A stretch of 64,000 nt of DNA from Planctomycetota bacterium (GCA_012960475.1 DUBE01000059.1:124001-188000); one strand, 5' to 3'; shown: positions 26,422 through 36,023, counted from the stretch's first letter. A program made the numbers and translations. Notes: generated from the letters alone by a model not told the origin.

Positions 26422-27074
26422 GCTGCCGCCTCCGTGACGCACTCCTGACAGGCTTTGAAAACCTCATCGGGGAGATTGGTTCCGTCCACCACACAGACAC
26501 CGCAGCTCTGGCGGTAAAAGTCGGCGACCGGGGCGGTTTGTTCGTAATAGGCAGAGAGGCGCGTCTGGACCACTTCCGCGGTGTCGTCCGCGCGCTGGGT
26601 AAGGGCCGCCTGGCAGCTATCGCAAGTCCCCGGCTTGACGGGAGGATTGAAACTGGTGTGAAAGATAGCGCCACACTCAGGACAGGATAGGCGACCGACG
26701 ATGCGCTCGACAATCAAGTGATCCGGCACCTGGAGGTCAATCACCACCAGAGCCTCTCCCCCACCGAGACGCTCCTGAAGAGCCTCGGCCTGGGCCACCG
26801 TGCGCGGAAAACCGTCCAGCAGATAGCCACTGGAGCAGTCATCCTGGCTGACCCGGTCAAAGAGCATGTCGATCACAAGGGAATCGGGGACCAGACGCCC
26901 CTGGTCCATGAATTTACTCGCCTGCTTGCCCAGTTCAGTTCCCTGGGTGAGATTGAGGCGGAACAGGTCCCCCGTCGAGATATGCGGGAGACGGCGGGAT
27001 TCCGCGAGCCGCGTGGCTTGCGTTCCCTTGCCGGCACCCGGAGCCCCGAGCAGAATGAGGACCGTTTGACTCAT
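26418..27074 (-). CDS. adk: Adenylate kinase
   Basis: 218 residues, long type. P-loop [10 protein letters not shown] (about 9-18), [14 protein letters not shown] and a lid domain with four Cys (CPEC...CDSC), which implies bound zinc. It catalyses AMP + ATP to 2 ADP. It starts with TGATG overlap to secY and ends with ATGA overlap to infA, so secY-adk-infA-rpmJ are translationally coupled. Confidence 0.97.
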   Translation of the reverse strand: MSQTVLILLGAPGAGKGTQATRLAESRRLPHISTGDLFRLNLTQGTELGKQASKFMDQGRLVPDSLVIDMLFDRVSQDDCSSGYLLDGFPRTVAQAEALQERLGGGEALVVIDLQVPDHLIVERIVGRLSCPECGAIFHTSFNPPVKPGTCDSCQAALTQRADDTAEVVQTRLSAYYEQTAPVADFYRQSCGVCVVDGTNLPDEVFKACQECVTEAAA

Positions 27075-28399
27075 CAGCTAGTTTTCCCCCGGGCCTTGGC
27101 CCAGCCAGCACCGGCCCCTTGACCCTTCTCCTGGGGATCGCCGTCGTAGGCCTTCATGACCAATTGGGCATTGAGTTTGTCCACCAACTCCAGGGCAACA
27201 CCGACCACAATCAGCACCGAGGTGCCTGTGACGAAGTACTGCATCTGCATGGTCATGCCCGAATCCTTGGTGATAAAGGCCGGCAGCACGGCGACCACAG
27301 CCAGGAAGGCCGCCCCCACCATGGTGATGCGTGTCAGCACATTGCTCAAGTAATCGGCGGTCTTCTGACCCGGGCGAATGCCTGGGATAAAGGAACCGTG
27401 CTCACGCAGATTGTTGGCGATCTCCTCTGGCTGGAACATGAGACGGTTCCAGAAGAAGCAGAAGGAGAAAATCAGTACCAGATAGACCGTCACATAGATG
27501 AAACCCGTCTGGTCCTGGAAGGCGTTCTGCAAGGTGGACCAACCCAACCACTGGAAGAGCACCCCGGGAATCACGAACAACACCGAGGCAAAGATGATGG
27601 GCATCACGCCCGCCATGTTGACCTTGATCGGCAAGTAGTGGCGCTGGCCTCCGTAAACCCTGCGGCCGCGGGTCAACCGAGCGTACTGGATCGGAATGCG
27701 GCGGGCGCCCTTGTGCATGAAGACCACCGCAAAAATAGTAATCATCCAGACCGCGGACAGGAACAGGATCACCTGCCAGAAGTCGGGGCTGTCTTTGATA
27801 GACCAAAGACTCGAAGGCAGGCTGGCGATGATTCCCGCCATGATGATCAGCGAGGCACCGTTACCCACGCCGTATTCAGTGATCAACTCACCAATCCACA
27901 TGACCAACAGGGCGCCCGCCAGGAGCGCCGTGGTGACGATGAAGAACAAGGCCACGGGGTTGCCCGACATGCTGGGGTCCACCATGGTGGCCCGAGCGGG
28001 CAGGAAGACACCGGTGTAAATGAAGATCGCCTGGACCAGTGCGATGGGCACCGTTGCCAGACGAGTCCACTGGTTGATCTTCTTTTGGCCAGCGGCGCCC
28101 TCCTTGGCCACCGCTTCAAGGGCCGGCGACACCTTGGTCAGCATGGAAAAGATGATGCTGGCCGAGATGAAAGGCATGATGCCTAGAGCGAAAATGGTGG
28201 TTTGGCCGATCGCGCCGCCTGAGAGGGCAGACAAGAGGCCGAAGATGCCCTGGTCGCCGGTCTGCTCCAAGAACTTCGGACTCATGCCGGGGATCGGAAT
28301 CTGGAACCCTAGCCGATAGCAAATCAAGAGCCCCAGGGTCCTGAAGATGCGCTGGCGTGTTTCCGGAATCCGGAAGAGTTGAAGAAAGCCTTTTTCCAC
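27074..28399 (-). CDS. secY: Preprotein translocase subunit SecY
   Basis: 441 residues with ten predicted membrane helices. Typical segments are RIFRTLGLLICYRLGFQIPIPG, ALGIMPFISASIIF, the long cytoplasmic loop with RRIPIQYA, and a late loop GFIPGIRPGQ-like sequence (GSFIPGIRPGQKTADYL). It is the channel of the Sec system and partners with the SecE encoded near 56.6 kb. It follows rplO, the spc-operon order. Confidence 0.97.
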   Translation of the reverse strand: MEKGFLQLFRIPETRQRIFRTLGLLICYRLGFQIPIPGMSPKFLEQTGDQGIFGLLSALSGGAIGQTTIFALGIMPFISASIIFSMLTKVSPALEAVAKEGAAGQKKINQWTRLATVPIALVQAIFIYTGVFLPARATMVDPSMSGNPVALFFIVTTALLAGALLVMWIGELITEYGVGNGASLIIMAGIIASLPSSLWSIKDSPDFWQVILFLSAVWMITIFAVVFMHKGARRIPIQYARLTRGRRVYGGQRHYLPIKVNMAGVMPIIFASVLFVIPGVLFQWLGWSTLQNAFQDQTGFIYVTVYLVLIFSFCFFWNRLMFQPEEIANNLREHGSFIPGIRPGQKTADYLSNVLTRITMVGAAFLAVVAVLPAFITKDSGMTMQMQYFVTGTSVLIVVGVALELVDKLNAQLVMKAYDGDPQEKGQGAGAGWAKARGKTS

Positions 28400-28414
28400 G
28401 GTGGATGCTGGGGG

Positions 28415-29164
28415 TTAGGAGTCGGACTCGTCGGGCGTAGGCTCGTCGGAAGCAGAATCGTCGGAACTTGTGGGCTCATCGGCCTTGGGCTCATCGGCCT
28501 TGGGCTCATCGGCCTTGGGCTTCTCGGCCTTGGGCTTCTCGGCCTTGGGCTTCTCGGCCTTGGGCTTCTCGGCCTTGGGCTTCTCGGCCTTGGGCTTCTC
28601 GGCCTTGGGCTTCTCGGCTTTGGGCTTCTCGGCCTTGGGCTTCTCGGCTTTGGGCTTCACGGCCTTGGGCTCGTCGGCCTTGGGCTTGCCGGCAGCAGAA
28701 CTAGTGGGGGCATTGGCGCCGGCAGGCAAGACCACGGTTCCTCCCGCGGCCTCGATCTTGGCCTGGGCACTCGCTGAACACTTGTCTGCCTGCACGGTCA
28801 ACTTGGTAGTCAATTCCCCATTGCCCAATACCTTGAAGAGCGGCGTATTGATGCTGACCAGGCCGGCCTCAAGCACAGCGGACAAGTCAACCATGGCTCC
28901 ATCATCGAAGTGGTTCAAGAGATCCACGTTGATGATGGTGTACTCCGTGCGGAAGCGGGCGTTGGTAAAGCCACGCTTGGGCACACGCCGATAGATCGGC
29001 ATCTGACCACCCTCGTACCCGGGTCGACGGCTGGCGCCAGAACGGGCACCACGTCCCTTGTGACCACGACCAGAGGTCTTGCCACTACCGGAACCGATGC
29101 CCCGACCGATGCGCTTGCGCTTGGTGTAAGGATTACCCTTCGAGAGAACTGTCTTGAGATCCAT
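28415..29164 (-). CDS. rplO: 50S ribosomal protein L15 with long pentapeptide-repeat tail
   Basis: The first about 150 residues are ordinary L15: [25 protein letters not shown]-type loop, [15 protein letters not shown], and the [18 protein letters not shown] end. The protein then continues for about 95 residues to 249 with roughly nine KAEKP repeats, three KADEP repeats and an acidic [11 protein letters not shown] end. The basic-acidic tail is absent from typical L15. rpsE lies directly upstream with only 38 bp between, so rpmD (L30) is missing. Confidence 0.95.
   Translation of the reverse strand: MDLKTVLSKGNPYTKRKRIGRGIGSGSGKTSGRGHKGRGARSGASRRPGYEGGQMPIYRRVPKRGFTNARFRTEYTIINVDLLNHFDDGAMVDLSAVLEAGLVSINTPLFKVLGNGELTTKLTVQADKCSASAQAKIEAAGGTVVLPAGANAPTSSAAGKPKADEPKAVKPKAEKPKAEKPKAEKPKAEKPKAEKPKAEKPKAEKPKAEKPKAEKPKADEPKADEPKADEPTSSDDSASDEPTPDESDS
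28480..28680 (-). repeat. 15-bp tandem repeat in rplO tail
   Basis: The 15-bp unit TCGGCCTTGGGCTTC (plus strand) and close variants (GGCTCA, GGCTTT) repeat about thirteen times, encoding the [10 protein letters not shown] pentapeptides of the L15 tail. Repeat number could change by slippage without frameshift. Confidence 0.95.
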
Positions 29165-29202
29165 GATATTGACTCCGATCCTGTGCTGAAAAATCCTGCG
29201 CT

Positions 29203-29715
29203 CTAAAGTTCAACACCACGCAACTCAGCCACCTCTTCGGGTGTCCGCAGTTGGGAGAGTGCGTGCAAGGTGGCCTTGACGAGGTTGACAGGGTTGGTGG
29301 ACCCCAGGGACTTGGTAAGTAGATTGTGGATGCCGGCCATCTCGGCGACGGCGCGCACAGAAGCACCAGCGATAATGCCCGTACCGGTGGAAGCAGGGAT
29401 CAGCTTGACGCGCGCAGCGCAGAACTCGCCAACCACCTCGTGGGGAATAGACCCATCCTTGGTGACGGGCACGATCTGAATGTGCTTTCGACCGTCCTTG
29501 CCTGCCTTCTCGATGGCATTTGGGACTTGCCGCGCCTTTGAGAAGCCGTAGCCCACATGACCAGCACGGTCCCCCACCACCACCAGAGCGGCGAAGGAAA
29601 AACGTCGACCACCCTTCATGGTGGCTGCGCAACGGTTGACGCTGAGCAACTGTTCGTTGATGTTCTGCAACTCTTCCACAGTGCTGTGGTCGATGTATTC
29701 AGTACGAGGTTTCAT
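29203..29715 (-). CDS. rpsE: 30S ribosomal protein S5
   Basis: 170 residues. The double-stranded RNA-binding part has [23 protein letters not shown], and the C-terminal domain has [21 protein letters not shown] and [15 protein letters not shown]5 contributes to decoding fidelity. It starts 2 bp after rplR and, unusually, is followed directly by rplO rather than rpmD. Confidence 0.98.
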   Translation of the reverse strand: MKPRTEYIDHSTVEELQNINEQLLSVNRCAATMKGGRRFSFAALVVVGDRAGHVGYGFSKARQVPNAIEKAGKDGRKHIQIVPVTKDGSIPHEVVGEFCAARVKLIPASTGTGIIAGASVRAVAEMAGIHNLLTKSLGSTNPVNLVKATLHALSQLRTPEEVAELRGVEL

Positions 29716-29717
29716 GA

Positions 29718-30092
29718 TTAGAACTTGAGACCACCCTCCCTGGCGGCTTCAGCAAAGGCCTGGATGCGGCCGTGATAGGTGAAGGACCCGCGATCGAAGA
29801 TGACCAGCTCAACGCCAGCATCTTTGGCCAGACGAGCAAGCTCCGCACCCATGATGGCGGCACGCTCAAGCTTGGTCTTGCCCGCAAGGGAATCCCCCAT
29901 GGTCTTGGCGGTGCTGGTGACAGCGCAGAGCGTTCGGCCCTGCTTGTCATCGATCACCTGGGCGGAGATATGCTTGTCGGTGCGATGCACGGACAGGCGC
30001 AGACGATCGGACTCGCGGCGAATTCGATTGCGCACATGGTGAGCGCGGCGTTTGGTGCGCCGGTTGGCGGCGATTGTTTGGGACTTCAACAT
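29718..30092 (-). CDS. rplR: 50S ribosomal protein L18
   Basis: 124 residues, standard size. RLRLSVHRTDKHISAQVIDD and the C-terminal FDRGSFTYHGRIQAFAEAAREGGLKF are typical. It binds 5S rRNA with L5. It lies 2 bp after rplF and 2 bp before rpsE. Confidence 0.98.
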   Translation of the reverse strand: MLKSQTIAANRRTKRRAHHVRNRIRRESDRLRLSVHRTDKHISAQVIDDKQGRTLCAVTSTAKTMGDSLAGKTKLERAAIMGAELARLAKDAGVELVIFDRGSFTYHGRIQAFAEAAREGGLKF

Positions 30093-30094
30093 GA

Positions 30095-30640
30095 TCAGGT
30101 ACCGAAGCTCTTGCCGGCTTTGCGACGAACGTATTCGCCGTTGTAACGAATGCCTTTGCCCTTGTAGGGCTCGGGGGGACGAACCTTGCGAATGATAGCC
30201 GCCATCTGACCAACGGCCTGGCGGTCTGCACCTCTCAAGACGATCTGATTGGGGCCGGGGGTCTCGACCTCGACGCCGTCGGGCATGGTGAACTCCACCG
30301 GATGGCAGAAGCCGATATTGAGGGTCAAGTTCTTGCCCTGAGTCTTTGCATTCCAGCCCACACCTATGATGTCGAGCTTCTTCTCGAAGCCAGTGGTCAC
30401 GCCGATGAACATGTTGGCAATCAGGGCGCGGGTGGTGCCGTGCATGGCCCGAGCAAAACGATCGCTACCGACGCCAGAGACGGAGACCTGAACGGTCTCC
30501 CCTTCGACACTCACTTTTATCTCGCTGCGCAGGGGCATGGAGAGGTTGCCTTTGGGGCCCTTGACCGAAACCTGAGTCGCTTTGAGGTCGACCGAGACTC
30601 CGCTGGGAATGGAAATAGGGACTTTACCGACTCTAGACAT
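30095..30640 (-). CDS. rplF: 50S ribosomal protein L6
   Basis: 181 residues with the typical start MSRVGKVPISIPSGVSV, two related domains, and the end VRPPEPYKGKGIRYNGEYVRRKAGKSFGT. It binds the sarcin-ricin loop region of 23S rRNA. It is located between rpsH and rplR. Confidence 0.98.
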   Translation of the reverse strand: MSRVGKVPISIPSGVSVDLKATQVSVKGPKGNLSMPLRSEIKVSVEGETVQVSVSGVGSDRFARAMHGTTRALIANMFIGVTTGFEKKLDIIGVGWNAKTQGKNLTLNIGFCHPVEFTMPDGVEVETPGPNQIVLRGADRQAVGQMAAIIRKVRPPEPYKGKGIRYNGEYVRRKAGKSFGT

Positions 30641-30643
30641 GGC

Positions 30644-31039
30644 TCAACACACCTCGGCGAGGACTTCGCCTCCAACATTTTCTTCGCGGGCCTTACGGTC
30701 CGAAAGGATTCCACGGGGAGTGGACAGAACTCGGATGCCTTGACCCCGCAGGACCGGCTTGAGTTCAGCGACTCCTGCGTAAACCCGACAGCCAGGCTTA
30801 CTAATGCGGTCAATGGAACGAATGACTATCTCTCCATCAATGCCGTACTTCAGTTTGATCTTCAAAGTGCTTCCGGGGCTAGCGGGCTCAACCGTGTAGC
30901 CGTGCACGAAGCCTTCGTCCTTGAGGACCTGTGCAATCCCGACGCGCATTCTCGAACCGGGCATCTGGACTGTGGATTGGCCGATACGATTCGCATTTCG
31001 AATGCGAGTCAACATGTCAGCAATAGGGTCGGTCATCAT
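30644..31039 (-). CDS. rpsH: 30S ribosomal protein S8
   Basis: 131 residues from the ATG at 31039 (MMTDPIADMLTRIRNANRI). GGAG 10 nt upstream supports this start; the frame is open further but that part overlaps rpsN. The C-terminal signature LSTPRGILSDRKARE is intact. S8 is the usual translational repressor of spc operons. Confidence 0.97.
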   Translation of the reverse strand: MMTDPIADMLTRIRNANRIGQSTVQMPGSRMRVGIAQVLKDEGFVHGYTVEPASPGSTLKIKLKYGIDGEIVIRSIDRISKPGCRVYAGVAELKPVLRGQGIRVLSTPRGILSDRKAREENVGGEVLAEVC

Positions 31040-31055
31040 GATTGAAATTCTCCGT

Positions 31056-31241
31056 TTACCAAGAGGCTTTCCGCATTCCAGGGATTTCGCCCTTGTGAGC
31101 AGATTCACGCAGGCAAATCCGGCAAATTCCGAACTTGCGGTAGACGGCACGCGATCTGCCGCAGAAGTTGCAACGCGTGTAGCCTCGTACCTTGTACTTG
31201 GGGGTGCGCTTGCTCTTGTTGATCAGTGAGGTCTTAGCCAT
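31056..31241 (-). CDS. rpsN: 30S ribosomal protein S14, zinc-binding type
   Basis: 61 residues, the short S14Z form. CNFC...CRIC gives a complete four-cysteine zinc site (about Cys24, Cys27, Cys40, Cys43), and the protein ends in [11 protein letters not shown]. The gene lies between rplE and rpsH. Confidence 0.97.
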   Translation of the reverse strand: MAKTSLINKSKRTPKYKVRGYTRCNFCGRSRAVYRKFGICRICLRESAHKGEIPGMRKASW

Positions 31242-31298
31242 GGAAATTCAGAATTGGGCTGGCTTGGTCAGGGGGATGTTGGAGGTACGGGGCAGGAC

Positions 31299-31859
31299 TT
31301 ACTTGTTGCTGTCGGCATCCTTGTCAGTGAAAGGCATGCCCATCTGCTGGAGTAGGGCGTAACCCTGCTCGTCATTCGGGGCGCTGGTCACGAAGGTCAC
31401 ATCCATGCCCTGGACGAACTCGATCTGATCAAAGTTGATCTCGGGGAAGACCGACTGCTCACCCAAGCCAAGGGTGTAGTTTCCACGGCCGTCGAGCTTG
31501 GGTTTGACCCCACGGAAGTCACGGATACGGGGCAGTACCACGGAAATCAAGCGGTCGGCAAATTCCCACATGCGCTCACGACGCAGGGTCACGGCACAGC
31601 CGATGGGCATGCCCTCACGCAACTTGAAACCAGCGATGGCGTGCTTAGCAAGCCGCACAGTAGGCTTTTGACCAGCGATCTGAGACATGTTGCGGGCAGC
31701 AGCATCCACACGAGACTTGTTCTCTGCGGCGCCGTTTACCCCCATGTTGATCACGATCTTCTCTAGCTTGGGAACGGCGAGGTCATTGCCAATTGAGAAG
31801 CGCTCCTTCAAGGAAGGCAGGATCTCGCTGTTGTACTTTTCTTTGAGACGTTGGGTCAT
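31299..31859 (-). CDS. rplE: 50S ribosomal protein L5
   Basis: 186 residues. Start MTQRLKEKYNSEILPSLKER, KIVINMGVN, AGQKPTVRLAKHAIAGFKLREG and the DFRGVKPKLDGRGNYTLGL region are all standard. It carries 5S rRNA and forms an intersubunit bridge with S13. It follows rplX. Confidence 0.98.
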   Translation of the reverse strand: MTQRLKEKYNSEILPSLKERFSIGNDLAVPKLEKIVINMGVNGAAENKSRVDAAARNMSQIAGQKPTVRLAKHAIAGFKLREGMPIGCAVTLRRERMWEFADRLISVVLPRIRDFRGVKPKLDGRGNYTLGLGEQSVFPEINFDQIEFVQGMDVTFVTSAPNDEQGYALLQQMGMPFTDKDADSNK

Positions 31860-31908
31860 CGGTTACTCCTTTGCCGCTTTCCGGGCAGCTGCATTTCCAA
31901 ACAGCTAT

Positions 31909-32169
31909 TCAGCCCTGGGCGGGACGCTTACGGGTTCCCTTGCCGGTAGAGGGATCAACCAGCATTACATTGCTAGCATGGATGGGAACTTCTTCTTGGA
32001 TGCGCTCGCCCTGGGGCGTCTGCTGAGTGGGTTTTTTGTGCTTGGTACGCAGGTTTACGCCCGAGATCAGCACGCGGTTGCGCTGGCGGTCCACACTGAC
32101 AACCTCACCTGTATGCCCCTTGTCGTTACCAGCAATGACGATGACATCGTCTCCTTTGCGTAGTTTCAT
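31909..32169 (-). CDS. rplX: 50S ribosomal protein L24
   Basis: 86 residues, slightly short for L24 (about 100). The KOW motif [23 protein letters not shown] and [23 protein letters not shown] are canonical. It is an assembly initiator of the large subunit. Its ATG overlaps the rplN stop as TGATG. Confidence 0.97.
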   Translation of the reverse strand: MKLRKGDDVIVIAGNDKGHTGEVVSVDRQRNRVLISGVNLRTKHKKPTQQTPQGERIQEEVPIHASNVMLVDPSTGKGTRKRPAQG

Positions 32170-32537
32170 CAGATGACCTCCTCGGCCAGGGAAACAATCT
32201 TCATGAAGCTGCGCTCGCGCAGTTCGCGGGCCACGGCACCGAAAATACGGGTGCCTCTTGGGTTCCCTTCGGCATCGACCAGCACCAGGGCATTGCGGTC
32301 AAAGCGCACATAGGACCCGTCGTTACGACGGATGTTGTGCTTGACCCGCACGATCACGCCCTTGACCACAGTGCCGGTACGCACCTCGGAGCCGGGGATC
32401 GCTTTCTTGACCGAGCCGACGATGACATCGCCCAGGCTGGCATAGCGGCGGTGGGTTCCGCCGAGGACTTTGATGCACTGAACTTCCTTGGCACCGGTGT
32501 TGTCTGCCACGTCCAGGTAGGTTTGCATTTGAATCAT
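32169..32537 (-). CDS. rplN: 50S ribosomal protein L14
   Basis: 122 residues. [27 protein letters not shown] and the [22 protein letters not shown] signature are standard. Its start overlaps rpsQ (ATGA) and its stop overlaps rplX (TGATG), so the three are coupled. Confidence 0.98.
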   Translation of the reverse strand: MIQMQTYLDVADNTGAKEVQCIKVLGGTHRRYASLGDVIVGSVKKAIPGSEVRTGTVVKGVIVRVKHNIRRNDGSYVRFDRNALVLVDAEGNPRGTRIFGAVARELRERSFMKIVSLAEEVI

Positions 32538-32890
32538 GACGAAACTTCCTCAATACTGGAGGTACTGCTCTCGGGGGCTTCGGGAGCCGGGGGAGGCAAT
32601 TGCTCGCCGATGGCCTCGACCAAATCAGCTGTGTCCGGACGACGAACCACACGCACCAGGCGCCAGCGCTTGAGCTTGGACATGGGGCGGCAGCCCATCA
32701 ACTCAACGATGTCACCTTGCTGGGCTTCGCTGTTCTCGTCGTGAGCATGCACTTGACTGTGCTTGCGGATGTACTTGCCGTACTTGGGGTGTCGCACGAG
32801 GCGCTCGATGCGCACGGTCAGCGTCTTGCTGGCGGATGCACCGACCACAACCCCTTGCAGGGTGCGACGGCTATTGCGGGAATCTGTCAT
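32534..32890 (-). CDS. rpsQ: 30S ribosomal protein S17 with acidic C-terminal tail
   Basis: The first about 85 residues are ordinary S17 ([54 protein letters not shown]). The protein extends to 118 residues with the tail [20 protein letters not shown], an acidic Ser/Pro-rich addition. The last codons overlap the ribosome-binding region and the ATGA start of rplN. Its own start overlaps the rpmC stop by 4 bp. Confidence 0.96.
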   Translation of the reverse strand: MTDSRNSRRTLQGVVVGASASKTLTVRIERLVRHPKYGKYIRKHSQVHAHDENSEAQQGDIVELMGCRPMSKLKRWRLVRVVRRPDTADLVEAIGEQLPPPAPEAPESSTSSIEEVSS

Positions 32891-33102
32891 TGCTGGGGCT
32901 CCTGATCTCGAATGCCTTGGACTCGCTCGGCCATGACCGTCTTGATTCGCGCAACGGAGCGGCGGACCATACGGATGCTGGAAGGGCTCTGCATGTTGCC
33001 CGTGGCTGACTTGAAGCGCAGGTCGTGGAGTTCTTTGTTCAGACTTGCCAGGTCGAACTCAAGCTCGGCGTCCTTCTTGCTGCGCACTTCTTCAATCTTC
33101 AT
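32887..33102 (-). CDS. rpmC: 50S ribosomal protein L29
   Basis: 71 residues. MKIEEVRSKKDAELEFDLAS, LNKELHDLRFKSATGNM and RRSVARIKTVMAER match L29, a small helical protein near the exit tunnel. It overlaps rpsQ by 4 bp and follows rplP. Confidence 0.97.
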   Translation of the reverse strand: MKIEEVRSKKDAELEFDLASLNKELHDLRFKSATGNMQSPSSIRMVRRSVARIKTVMAERVQGIRDQEPQQ

Positions 33103-33144
33103 GATATTGGGGGGCTTACTTGAATGTGACTTGCTCGGGGATAC

Positions 33145-33564
33145 TCAGACCGTGTGCAGACGACGCACCATGCGCACTTTGATGGGCAGCTTGTGTGCTA
33201 CTCGCTTGAAGGCAAGCTTCGCCTTGACCTCGGGAATGTTGCCCACTTCGAACAGGATCTGACCAGGTCGAACTGCGGCTGCCCAGTACTCCACGTCGCC
33301 CTTGCCCTTGCCCATGCGGGTCTCAGCAGGCTTGGAGGAGATTGGCTTGTCCGGGAAAATTCGGATCCAGATCTTGGTGGCGCCTTTCAAGACCCGGTTG
33401 GCCGCGACACGGCTGGCCTCCAGTTGGCGTCCGGTGATCCAGGCAGCGTCCAGGGACTGCAGTCCCCACTCGCCGAAGACCACGCGGTTGCCACGGGTGG
33501 CAAAACCCTTGAGGCGACCACGGTGCACCTTGCGATGCTTCACTTTGTTGGGCAGATAGGCCAT
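33145..33564 (-). CDS. rplP: 50S ribosomal protein L16
   Basis: 139 residues. The N-terminus LPNKVKHRKVHRGRLKGFATRGN, GLQSLDAAWITGRQLEASR, and RMGKGKGDVEYWAAAVRPGQILFE are standard. L16 organises the A-site region of 23S rRNA. It lies between rpsC and rpmC. Confidence 0.98.
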   Translation of the reverse strand: MAYLPNKVKHRKVHRGRLKGFATRGNRVVFGEWGLQSLDAAWITGRQLEASRVAANRVLKGATKIWIRIFPDKPISSKPAETRMGKGKGDVEYWAAAVRPGQILFEVGNIPEVKAKLAFKRVAHKLPIKVRMVRRLHTV

Positions 33565-33633
33565 GGTGATTTTGTTGGCTACTCGTGAAAGTTGGTTGGT
33601 TCAGAAACGCTGGGTAATACTCTTGGAAGTAAT

Positions 33634-34359
33634 TCAGCGAGGGGAACTCGAGCGACGACGACGACGGCGAGGCCCTCCCCGCTCCGCACGGCCAGCGGCG
33701 GCAGATACAGTGCGGTGGTTGATCTTCTGGCCACGGTCAATGTCACCTTTGTAGATCCAGACCTTGACCCCGACGATGCCATAGGTGGTCTTGGCAGCAG
33801 CGGTGCCGTACTCCACGTTGGCCTGAAGGGTTGAAAGGGGCACGCGACCTTCGCGCTCGGTCAGGGTACGCGCCATTTCAGCGCCCCCCAAGCGGCCATT
33901 GATCTCGACCTTTATGCCCTGGGCTCCGGCCTGCATGGAGGTCTGAACCGCTTTCTTGACTGCACGCCGAAATGCCATGCGGCGGCGCAACTGGTCGGCG
34001 ACCACATCAGCCACCAGGCCCGCGGAGAGTTCCGGACGCTTGATCTCGTGGATCGTCAGGTGCACCGTCAAGCCCACGATCACTTGCAGCTCGGCCTTGA
34101 GCTGGTCGATCTTGATGCCCTTGCGACCAACGAGCACGCCGGGACGGGCAGTGTAGATCACCACATTGACCGCTTCGGGGGTGCGCTCGACTTCGATGCG
34201 CGGGATGCCCGCGGAGCCATACTCTTTGAGCACGTGCGCGCGAACCTTGCGGTCCTGTAGCAGGTTCTTGGCAAAGTCTTCCTTACGGCAGAGCCAACGG
34301 GATGACCACGGCTCGATGATGCCGATGCGGTAACCAGTGGGGTGGATTTTTTGTCCCAT
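33634..34359 (-). CDS. rpsC: 30S ribosomal protein S3
   Basis: 241 residues. Start MGQKIHPTGYRIGIIEPWSS, KH-domain motif VGRKGIKIDQLK, and the C-terminal domain with QTSMQAGAQGIKVEINGRLGGAEMAR. The tail is Arg/Ser-rich (RRRRRRSSSPR). S3 lines the mRNA entry site. It is encoded between rplV and rplP. Confidence 0.98.
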   Translation of the reverse strand: MGQKIHPTGYRIGIIEPWSSRWLCRKEDFAKNLLQDRKVRAHVLKEYGSAGIPRIEVERTPEAVNVVIYTARPGVLVGRKGIKIDQLKAELQVIVGLTVHLTIHEIKRPELSAGLVADVVADQLRRRMAFRRAVKKAVQTSMQAGAQGIKVEINGRLGGAEMARTLTEREGRVPLSTLQANVEYGTAAAKTTYGIVGVKVWIYKGDIDRGQKINHRTVSAAAGRAERGGPRRRRRRSSSPR

Positions 34360-34383
34360 ACTTTATGTGCCCGGTGAGGGGTA

Positions 34384-34773
34384 TTAGCCCTCGAGGGGGC
34401 GCTCCTTGACGATCACGGTCAGATGGCTGGTCTTCTTGGCAAAAGGCATGGCGCGACCCTGGGGGCCGGGACGCCAGCGCAGACGGTTTTGCAACATGGG
34501 GCCGTCATCGGCTCGCACATCACAGATATAGAGGCGATTCACATTGACCTGTTCGTCCTGGGCGGCGTTGGACATGGCGGAAGTCACGACCCTCTTGTAG
34601 AAGGAAGCCGCGCGCAGGGGGGAGAACTCCAAGAGGTCCAGGACCTCGTTGCAGTCCCGACCTCGGATCAGGTCCGCTACAAAGCGTGCCTTGCGCTGGG
34701 TGATGCGCGCATAGCGGTGCTTGGCTCGGAAGCTGGTTGCTTCAGTGATTGCTTCGGTGGTTGCTTCGCTCAT
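34384..34773 (-). CDS. rplV: 50S ribosomal protein L22
   Basis: 129 residues with an N-terminal extension of about 18 residues rich in Glu, Ala and Thr before FRAKHRYARITQRKARFVADLIRG. The loop RADDGPMLQNRLRWRPGPQGRAMPFAKKTSHLTV matches the tunnel hairpin. It lies between rpsS and rpsC. Confidence 0.97.
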   Translation of the reverse strand: MSEATTEAITEATSFRAKHRYARITQRKARFVADLIRGRDCNEVLDLLEFSPLRAASFYKRVVTSAMSNAAQDEQVNVNRLYICDVRADDGPMLQNRLRWRPGPQGRAMPFAKKTSHLTVIVKERPLEG

Positions 34774-34799
34774 GAGATCATCCTTCTAGAAGTTCGGGC

Positions 34800-35084
34800 C
34801 TAATGGCCGACCTTCATGCCCTCCTTCTTGTTGGTGTGTCCACGAAAGGTGCGTGTCACTGCAAACTCGCCCAGGCGATGCCCAACCATGTCCTCGGTTA
34901 TTGCAACCTTCACATGCCTGCGGCCGTCGTGAACCATGAACTCGAAGCCCACGTATTCGGGCAAGATCGTGCTGGCCCGGGCCCAGGTGGTGATCGGACC
35001 CTTCTTGCCCGAAGCCTCCATGGCGGCGACCTTCCTGGCCACGCTGGGATCTATGAACGGTCCCTTTTTGATGCTGCGTCCCAT
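34800..35084 (-). CDS. rpsS: 30S ribosomal protein S19
   Basis: 94 residues. [49 protein letters not shown] and [12 protein letters not shown] are standard. It is a head protein near S13. The gene lies between rplB and rplV. Confidence 0.98.
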   Translation of the reverse strand: MGRSIKKGPFIDPSVARKVAAMEASGKKGPITTWARASTILPEYVGFEFMVHDGRRHVKVAITEDMVGHRLGEFAVTRTFRGHTNKKEGMKVGH

Positions 35085-35147
35085 ATTGTTCAGGTTTGTT
35101 CGTGTGCTCGCTGTATGTCTGTTGAAGAGTTCGAGTGACCGGTCAGG

Positions 35148-35978
35148 TCAGCGCTTCTTACGGCCTCGAATAATGAATGGGTTGCTGGGATTGCTCCGAC
35201 TACGGGTGCGACCGCCCTTGGCCAGAACCGCCGTGGGAGAGCAGGGATGCCGCCCGCCAGCAGTACGCCCTTCACCACCGCCCATGGGGTGATCAACCGG
35301 GTTCATGGCAGTACCGCGCACGTGGGGACGACGACCCCGATGGCGATTGCGCCCCGCTTTGCCGAGCTTGACGTTCTGGTGGTCGGTGTTGCCTAAGCGG
35401 CCAATGGTGGCACGACAGGTGGCGTGGACCTTGCGCAGCTCGCCGGAGGGCATCAGGATCAATGCGTACTTGCCCTCCCGAGCCTGCAACTGAGCACCGC
35501 AGCCCGCTGAACGGCAAATCTGGCCACCGCGACCGGGGGTCATCTCGATGTTGTGAATTGTCACGCCCAGGGGAATGTCCTCCAGAGCCATGGCATTGCC
35601 AGGCAGAGGGTCGGATCCAGGACCGTTGGTGACGGTCTGCCCAACCTCCATGCCCAATGGACAGAGGATGTACCTCTTCTCGCCATCAGCGTAGTGCAGC
35701 TTGGCGATGAAGCAGGAGCGGTTGGGATCGTACTCGATGGTGGCCACGCGAGCGGAAATACCGTCCTTGTTGCGTTTCCAATCGATCAGACGATAGCGGC
35801 GCTTGTTGCCACCGCCACGGAAGCGAACCGTGATCCGGCCGCGGTTGTTGCGACCACCGGTCTTGCTGAGTGGACGAAGAAGTGATTTCTCCGGCTTGGT
35901 GCAGGTGATCTCTGCATAGTCCAGCACGGTGCCGTCTCGACGGCCCGGTGATGTCGGCTTGTATTTGCGGATGCCCAT
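35148..35978 (-). CDS. rplB: 50S ribosomal protein L2
   Basis: 276 residues. [43 protein letters not shown], and the C-terminal [21 protein letters not shown] with its conserved His needed for peptidyl transfer. The end [17 protein letters not shown] is typical. It follows rplW. Confidence 0.98.
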   Translation of the reverse strand: MGIRKYKPTSPGRRDGTVLDYAEITCTKPEKSLLRPLSKTGGRNNRGRITVRFRGGGNKRRYRLIDWKRNKDGISARVATIEYDPNRSCFIAKLHYADGEKRYILCPLGMEVGQTVTNGPGSDPLPGNAMALEDIPLGVTIHNIEMTPGRGGQICRSAGCGAQLQAREGKYALILMPSGELRKVHATCRATIGRLGNTDHQNVKLGKAGRNRHRGRRPHVRGTAMNPVDHPMGGGEGRTAGGRHPCSPTAVLAKGGRTRSRSNPSNPFIIRGRKKR

Positions 35979-36023
35979 GGGATTTGCTCTAGGTGCTGAA
36001 GATTGCCTTGCTGTAGGGGGCTG

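Noticed and set aside
27119-28186. Plus-strand frame of about 355 His/Gln-rich residues
   Set aside because: Antisense to secY, whose membrane helices and overlaps with adk are unambiguous.
28480-28680. Regular 15-bp repeats resembling an array (possible CRISPR)
   Set aside because: The units are contiguous with no spacers and encode in-frame [10 protein letters not shown] pentapeptides of L15.
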